From the NCBI GenBank assembly GCA_025060105.1, contig JANXCS010000003.1, positions 1 through 64,000 on the forward strand: a stretch of DNA of 64,000 bases, given 5' to 3'. The position numbers and the translations under genes were made by a program. The notes under the pieces are model-generated. The model was given only the letters and a program-made list of their open reading frames with translations, did not search any database and had not been told where the DNA came from. Origin of the DNA: Pseudothermotoga sp. (lineage in GTDB: Bacteria > Thermotogota > Thermotogae > Thermotogales > DSM-5069). Positions 60,590 through 64,000 of this stretch are shown one piece after another; positions within the stretch are counted from its first letter, which is position 1; each line of letters opens with the position of its first letter.

Positions 60590-61786
60590 TCAAAATGAAC
60601 GATTGTCCGTCTTACGGATGGTTTCGATCAACTTGATCACGTGTGAATTTTCCCTAACGTCGTGCACTCTGATCACGTCAACGCCGTTCAGAACACAGTA
60701 GGCCGTGACAGCGAGGGTTCCATAGAGCCTTTCTTCTGGGGGTACATCGCCTAAAACTTTCCCTATGAAAGATTTCCTAGAAGCACCGATCAAAACGGGT
60801 CTTTTAAGACTTTTGAACTCTGAAATGCGCTTTATGATCTCCAAATTGTCCTCGAGCCTTTTCCCAAAGCCTATACCAGGATCTATCATGATCCTGTCAT
60901 CGATGCCTGATTCGCTGAGAAACTCGATTCGTTCTTTGAGGAAATACAAGATCTCTTTCACAACGTCATCGTAGTGTGGATTTTCTTGCATTGTTTTTGG
61001 TTCACCTTTCATGTGCATCAGAACAACCGCAGGTTTATACTTTTTCAAGACTTCTACCATGTTTGGATCGAACCTCAAGGCGCTTACGTCGTTCACTATC
61101 TCGGCACCTACTTTGATCGATTCTTCTGCAACTTTCGCCTTGTAAGTATCTACTGACACCACGACATCGAAATTCTTTTTCACTAGCTCTACAGCAGGAA
61201 CGACTCTGCTCATTTCTTCTTCCTCAGTCACTCTATCCGATCCCGGTCTGGTCGATTCACCACCTATATCGATTATGTCGACACCTTCTCTGATCATTTG
61301 AGCGACGCGATCCAGCAACTTATCTTTTTCAACACGGCTCGCGGCATAGAAGGAATCTGGTGTGACGTTTATCACACCCATGATCAGGGTTCTATCGAAG
61401 TACAGCTTTCTACCAGAAGGAAGATTCATACAGCGAATAACTTCACCAAAGAGACAATCTTCGATGTCTTTCGCAATTTTGTCGAGTTCCCAATAGTGCA
61501 TCATGGAGAGTTTCTCAATGAGCTTTCTGTGTTGAGCGAGTGTTCCCATCGTGAGCACGTGAGTACGATCCACTCTGTGTGTGATCGCTTGCCTGTGGAC
61601 GGCGGCATCACCTCCGGCTGCGAGCATTTCTTGTTTTATCACATTCGCGGCGATCACAGGTACATCGTAAATGAGCAGACTGACAAACTCTCCCTTGTTT
61701 TTGAATATCACAACCGATGCTGGATCGACACCGACCCTCGATAGATGTTCGATCGGATTGTTAACTTTCGTTACGAGGAAGTTCAT
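60590..61786 (-). CDS. folP: Dihydropteroate synthase with N-terminal extension
   Basis: 398 residues; makes dihydropteroate from pterin pyrophosphate and p-aminobenzoate for folate. The core starts near residue 130: LIMGVINVTPDSF, DIGGESTRPGSD, VSVDTYKAKVAEESI, DPGIGFGKRLEDN, ASRKSF. The first ~130 residues are extra compared with the usual ~275-residue enzyme; they contain VIAANVIKQEMLAAGGDAAVHRQAITHRVDRTHVLTMGT, as in the longer thermophile/archaeal DHPS form that I recall. ATG start after GGAGGGATATAG. It overlaps the Nudix gene end by 26 bases. Confidence 0.93.
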   Translation of the reverse strand: MNFLVTKVNNPIEHLSRVGVDPASVVIFKNKGEFVSLLIYDVPVIAANVIKQEMLAAGGDAAVHRQAITHRVDRTHVLTMGTLAQHRKLIEKLSMMHYWELDKIAKDIEDCLFGEVIRCMNLPSGRKLYFDRTLIMGVINVTPDSFYAASRVEKDKLLDRVAQMIREGVDIIDIGGESTRPGSDRVTEEEEMSRVVPAVELVKKNFDVVVSVDTYKAKVAEESIKVGAEIVNDVSALRFDPNMVEVLKKYKPAVVLMHMKGEPKTMQENPHYDDVVKEILYFLKERIEFLSESGIDDRIMIDPGIGFGKRLEDNLEIIKRISEFKSLKRPVLIGASRKSFIGKVLGDVPPEERLYGTLAVTAYCVLNGVDVIRVHDVRENSHVIKLIETIRKTDNRSF

Positions 61787-62276
61787 CTCTATATCCCTCC
61801 AACAGATGTTCGATCTGCAAGAAAGAATTCCTCATAATTCTCGCCGTGGCTCCCCAGACGACGAGATCACCGAACTTGAACCGAAAGGTCTTTCCTCCCT
61901 TCGGAAGAACAATTTCTTCACAATGATTTTCTTCGAACAGCTTCAATTCAATGAAATAGATATCTTCCACTTCGTTCCTGTTCAGCCGAAAATGTGGTAG
62001 TTCGATCTTGACGAGGAAAGGTTGCATATACAAGTTGGATTTCGCAGTCACGGTTGGGCTGAGCTTGCCAAGTAACTTACAATTTTGCTTTAAAACTCCA
62101 ACCTCTTCTTCAAGCTCACGGAACAAGGCATCCACCATCGATTCATTCTCTTCCACTATACCTCCAGGGAAAGCGACTTGATTTGGATGTCGTTTCAACC
62201 TGCGCGCTCTCCTTATTAGAACAACGTATGGACTACCAAAAAGATGTACGATTGGAACTGCAACCACGGATAGCAA
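61761..62276 (-). CDS. Nudix hydrolase, CoA diphosphatase-like
   Basis: 171 residues. The Nudix box is complete: GGIVEENESMVDALFRELEEEVGV (G-x5-E-x7-R-E-x2-E-E-x-G). RRARRLKRHPNQVAFPGG just before it is the CoA-pyrophosphatase variant (L-x-R-R...H-x-x-x-V-x-F-P-G-G), suggesting it cleaves CoA or a related nucleotide diphosphate. TTG start with weak site. Tail overlaps folP by 26 bases, so the two are cotranscribed. Confidence 0.88.
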   Translation of the reverse strand: MLSVVAVPIVHLFGSPYVVLIRRARRLKRHPNQVAFPGGIVEENESMVDALFRELEEEVGVLKQNCKLLGKLSPTVTAKSNLYMQPFLVKIELPHFRLNRNEVEDIYFIELKLFEENHCEEIVLPKGGKTFRFKFGDLVVWGATARIMRNSFLQIEHLLEGYRDELPRNES

Positions 62277-62352
62277 GAACGATCACCAAACTTTTATATT
62301 ATTATAGAGCTGAGTGCTGGTTCTACTCATTCTGGAGTATCATGTTATATCG

Positions 62353-63030
62353 ATGAGAAGAGAGCTTTTTTTATTCGACGATTTTTATCGAGCAAGTTTT
62401 GGTACCATCATAGGGATCGATGAAGCTGGCAGAGGTTGTTTGGCAGGACCAGTCGTGGCAGCGGCCGTTATTCTGTTGGAGCCCGTCGATGTGTACGATT
62501 CGAAAAAATTGACGCCTAAGCAGAGAGAAATCCTTTTTATGAGGATACAAACATGTGCAAAAGTGGGTGTTGGAATAGCAACACCAGAGGAGATAGACGT
62601 GTACAATATTTTGAACGCAACAAAGGTGGCTATGAATCGAGCGCTTGAGAATCTCAATTGTCCAAGCGGCTTCGTTTTAGTGGATGGAAAATCTTTAAAG
62701 CTTTCTCAACAAGGTGTGTGCGTCGTCAAAGGTGATATGAAAAGCGCCTCTATTGCAGCAGCATCTATAGTCGCGAAAGTGACGAGAGATCGATTGATGG
62801 AACAATTCGACAAGCAATATCCAAACTACGGGTTTACAAGGCACAAGGGTTATTCGACAAAAGAACACCTCAAAAGCCTTCATCGTTATGGCCCTACTTC
62901 TTTCCACAGGCTCACTTTCAAACCCGTTTTGAACTTACTCAATGAGCGCTTACTTGCAGAGATCGTCGAGAAAGATACGGAACGTTTCCGAATAGTTCTT
63001 CAAAAATTGAAGCAAATCGTTGCTAGTTAA
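62353..63030 (+). CDS. rnhB: Ribonuclease HII
   Basis: 225 residues; removes RNA from RNA/DNA hybrids and single ribonucleotides. The catalytic start is IIGIDEAGRGCLAGPVVAAAV (Asp23, Glu24), with DSKKLTPKQRE and the IAAASIVAKVTRDRLM region (third acidic residue) and GFTRHKGYSTKEH. The start at ATG 62353 is my choice; upstream in-frame codons to 62314 lack a good site and the ribosome site for 62353 is poor as well. Monocistronic, upstream of glnA. Confidence 0.92.
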   Translation: MRRELFLFDDFYRASFGTIIGIDEAGRGCLAGPVVAAAVILLEPVDVYDSKKLTPKQREILFMRIQTCAKVGVGIATPEEIDVYNILNATKVAMNRALENLNCPSGFVLVDGKSLKLSQQGVCVVKGDMKSASIAAASIVAKVTRDRLMEQFDKQYPNYGFTRHKGYSTKEHLKSLHRYGPTSFHRLTFKPVLNLLNERLLAEIVEKDTERFRIVLQKLKQIVAS

Positions 63031-63183
63031 GACATTCTGGGTTGATCGTTCGTTGATATCGATGAAAAGTTTCTGTTACTTACTTCTACTGTTTTGTTCT
63101 GCGTAGCTTTTTATATTCTTCACGCATTTGAAAATTGACCCTGCATAAAATAATGGCATATGAAACTTTCTGGGGGGATCAAA

Positions 63184-64000
63184 ATGAGAGCTGAAGACAT
63201 TTTGAAGATCGTTGAGGAGGAGAACATCCAATTCATAAGGCTTCAGTTCTCGGATATCAACGGTAACATCAAGAACGTGGAGATACCTTCTCAAGAACTC
63301 CCAAGAGCTTTCGAAAGAGGTATCATGTTTGACGGATCATCCATCGAAGGTTTCGTGAGGATTGAAGAATCTGATATGTATTTAAAACCTGACCTCGACA
63401 CTTTTTCAATTCTACCTTGGACTACCAACGGTATCAAGAGCGCCAGGCTCATCTGTGATGTTTACAAACCGAACGGCACGCCGTTCGAGGGGGATCCACG
63501 CTACAGATTGAAGCTCGTTGTCGAAAAAGCTAGGAGAATGGGTTTTGAGCCTTACGCAGGTCCCGAGCTAGAATTCTTCGTTCTGCCCAGAGATCCAAAA
63601 GGTTTCCCAGTCGCCGAGTTACTCGATAAGGGTAGCTATTTTGATCTTCTACCACTCAATGAAGTAGAATCTTTGAGAAGTGAAGCTGCAGTTGCGCTCC
63701 GCACAATGGGAATAGAAGTTGAGGCTTCTCACCACGAAGTTTCTCCGTCTCAGCATGAAGTTGACTTTCGATATGGCGAGCTCGTGAAGACTGCCGACAA
63801 CGCACAAACTGTAAAGCTCGTCTTGAAAACGATCGCCATCAAGCACAATTTGCACGTTACGTTCATGCCAAAGCCTTTCTTCGGTATCAACGGATCAGGT
63901 ATGCACACTCATTTGAGCCTTTTCAAAAATGGAGAGAACGCATTCTATGATCCAAACGCTTCTGACGGGCTTTCGAAAATACTCTACCATTTCGTCGGGG
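63184..64000 (+). CDS. glnA: Glutamine synthetase type I (3' end outside window)
   Basis: First ~272 residues of a type-I enzyme that makes glutamine from glutamate, ammonia and ATP. The start RAEDILKIVEEENIQFIRLQFSDINGNIKNVEIP, FDGSSIEGF, and AGPELEFFVL (metal ligands) and SHHEVSPSQHEVDFRY, NLHVTFMPKPFFGINGSGMHTHLSL (substrate and metal binding) are unmistakable. The ATG at 63184 follows GGGGGGATC. The window ends inside the gene, before the catalytic loop end and the adenylylation region, so regulation by adenylylation cannot be judged. Confidence 0.95.
   Translation, partial: MRAEDILKIVEEENIQFIRLQFSDINGNIKNVEIPSQELPRAFERGIMFDGSSIEGFVRIEESDMYLKPDLDTFSILPWTTNGIKSARLICDVYKPNGTPFEGDPRYRLKLVVEKARRMGFEPYAGPELEFFVLPRDPKGFPVAELLDKGSYFDLLPLNEVESLRSEAAVALRTMGIEVEASHHEVSPSQHEVDFRYGELVKTADNAQTVKLVLKTIAIKHNLHVTFMPKPFFGINGSGMHTHLSLFKNGENAFYDPNASDGLSKILYHFVG

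Noticed and set aside
1-64000. CRISPR array, tRNA, rRNA or prophage
   Set aside because: No regularly spaced repeats, no cloverleaf with CCA-type acceptor and no phage gene set found in any intergenic region by eye.

Overview
The window looks like chromosomal DNA of a thermophilic, fermentative member of the Thermotogota, most likely the Thermotoga/Pseudothermotoga group. The reasons are tightly packed operons with many GTG and TTG starts and strong AGGAGG-type ribosome binding sites, many TRAP and ABC sugar/organic-acid importers, ROK and RpiR regulators, an archaeal-type peroxiredoxin, a PrmC/DUF59 pair, and a fluoride riboswitch closely resembling the one I remember from Thermotoga petrophila. 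The genus is an inference from gene content. I see no rRNA, tRNA, CRISPR array, phage or complete insertion sequence.

Layout. 0-6.2 kb: the end of a chemoreceptor gene, then an Nqr/Rnf-type ion-pump operon (B/D, C/G, D/E, E/A, F) followed by three smaller genes. 6.2-7.7 kb: a lipoprotein and a fused methionine sulfoxide reductase. 7.8-13.4 kb: a leftward operon for an organic or sugar acid (TRAP transporter, SDR, RpiR regulator, 2-hydroxyacid dehydrogenase), divergent from an ArsB/NhaD-like permease and an FGGY kinase. 16.4-20.9 kb: an ABC exporter, prmC, a DUF59 Fe-S factor, a ferritin-like protein, ferritin and peroxiredoxin. 21.1-25.3 kb: two exported repeat proteins (Ig-like and beta-propeller). 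26.1-30.3 kb: a CUT1 sugar ABC importer with its ROK regulator. 30.3-43 kb: an EF-hand-like protein, a TAXI-TRAP importer with DUF1850, DegV, an SDR without the usual catalytic residues, ispD, a PiT permease, a YhhN protein, a pseudouridine synthase, an LtaS-like transferase and a MATE exporter. 43.1-44.0 kb: an A+T-rich stretch with no gene. 44-46.6 kb: an acetyltransferase, a cysteine-cluster protein and a second MATE. 46.6-50.9 kb: a fluoride riboswitch followed by a DUF6062-MoxR-DUF58-DUF4129 operon. 51-56.2 kb: a second CUT1 importer with two Gfo/Idh/MocA oxidoreductases. 56.4-64 kb: an esterase, an EamA transporter, a lipoprotein, a DUF4258 protein, an orphan peptide-binding protein, folP, a Nudix hydrolase, RNase HII and the start of glutamine synthetase.

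How the genes work together. The importers feed sugars and acids into fermentation, and each is next to a plausible regulator or catabolic enzymes. The Nqr/Rnf-like complex would couple NADH or ferredoxin chemistry to a Na+ gradient that could drive TRAP, MATE and other secondary carriers. The 18-21 kb block looks like an iron/oxygen-stress module.

The most unusual items are the fluoride riboswitch in front of a MoxR/DUF58 system that has no recognisable fluoride exporter, and an Nqr-like operon with an NqrF-type subunit but neither NqrA nor RnfB/RnfC. Three import operons also share a hairpin between the binding-protein gene and the downstream permease gene.
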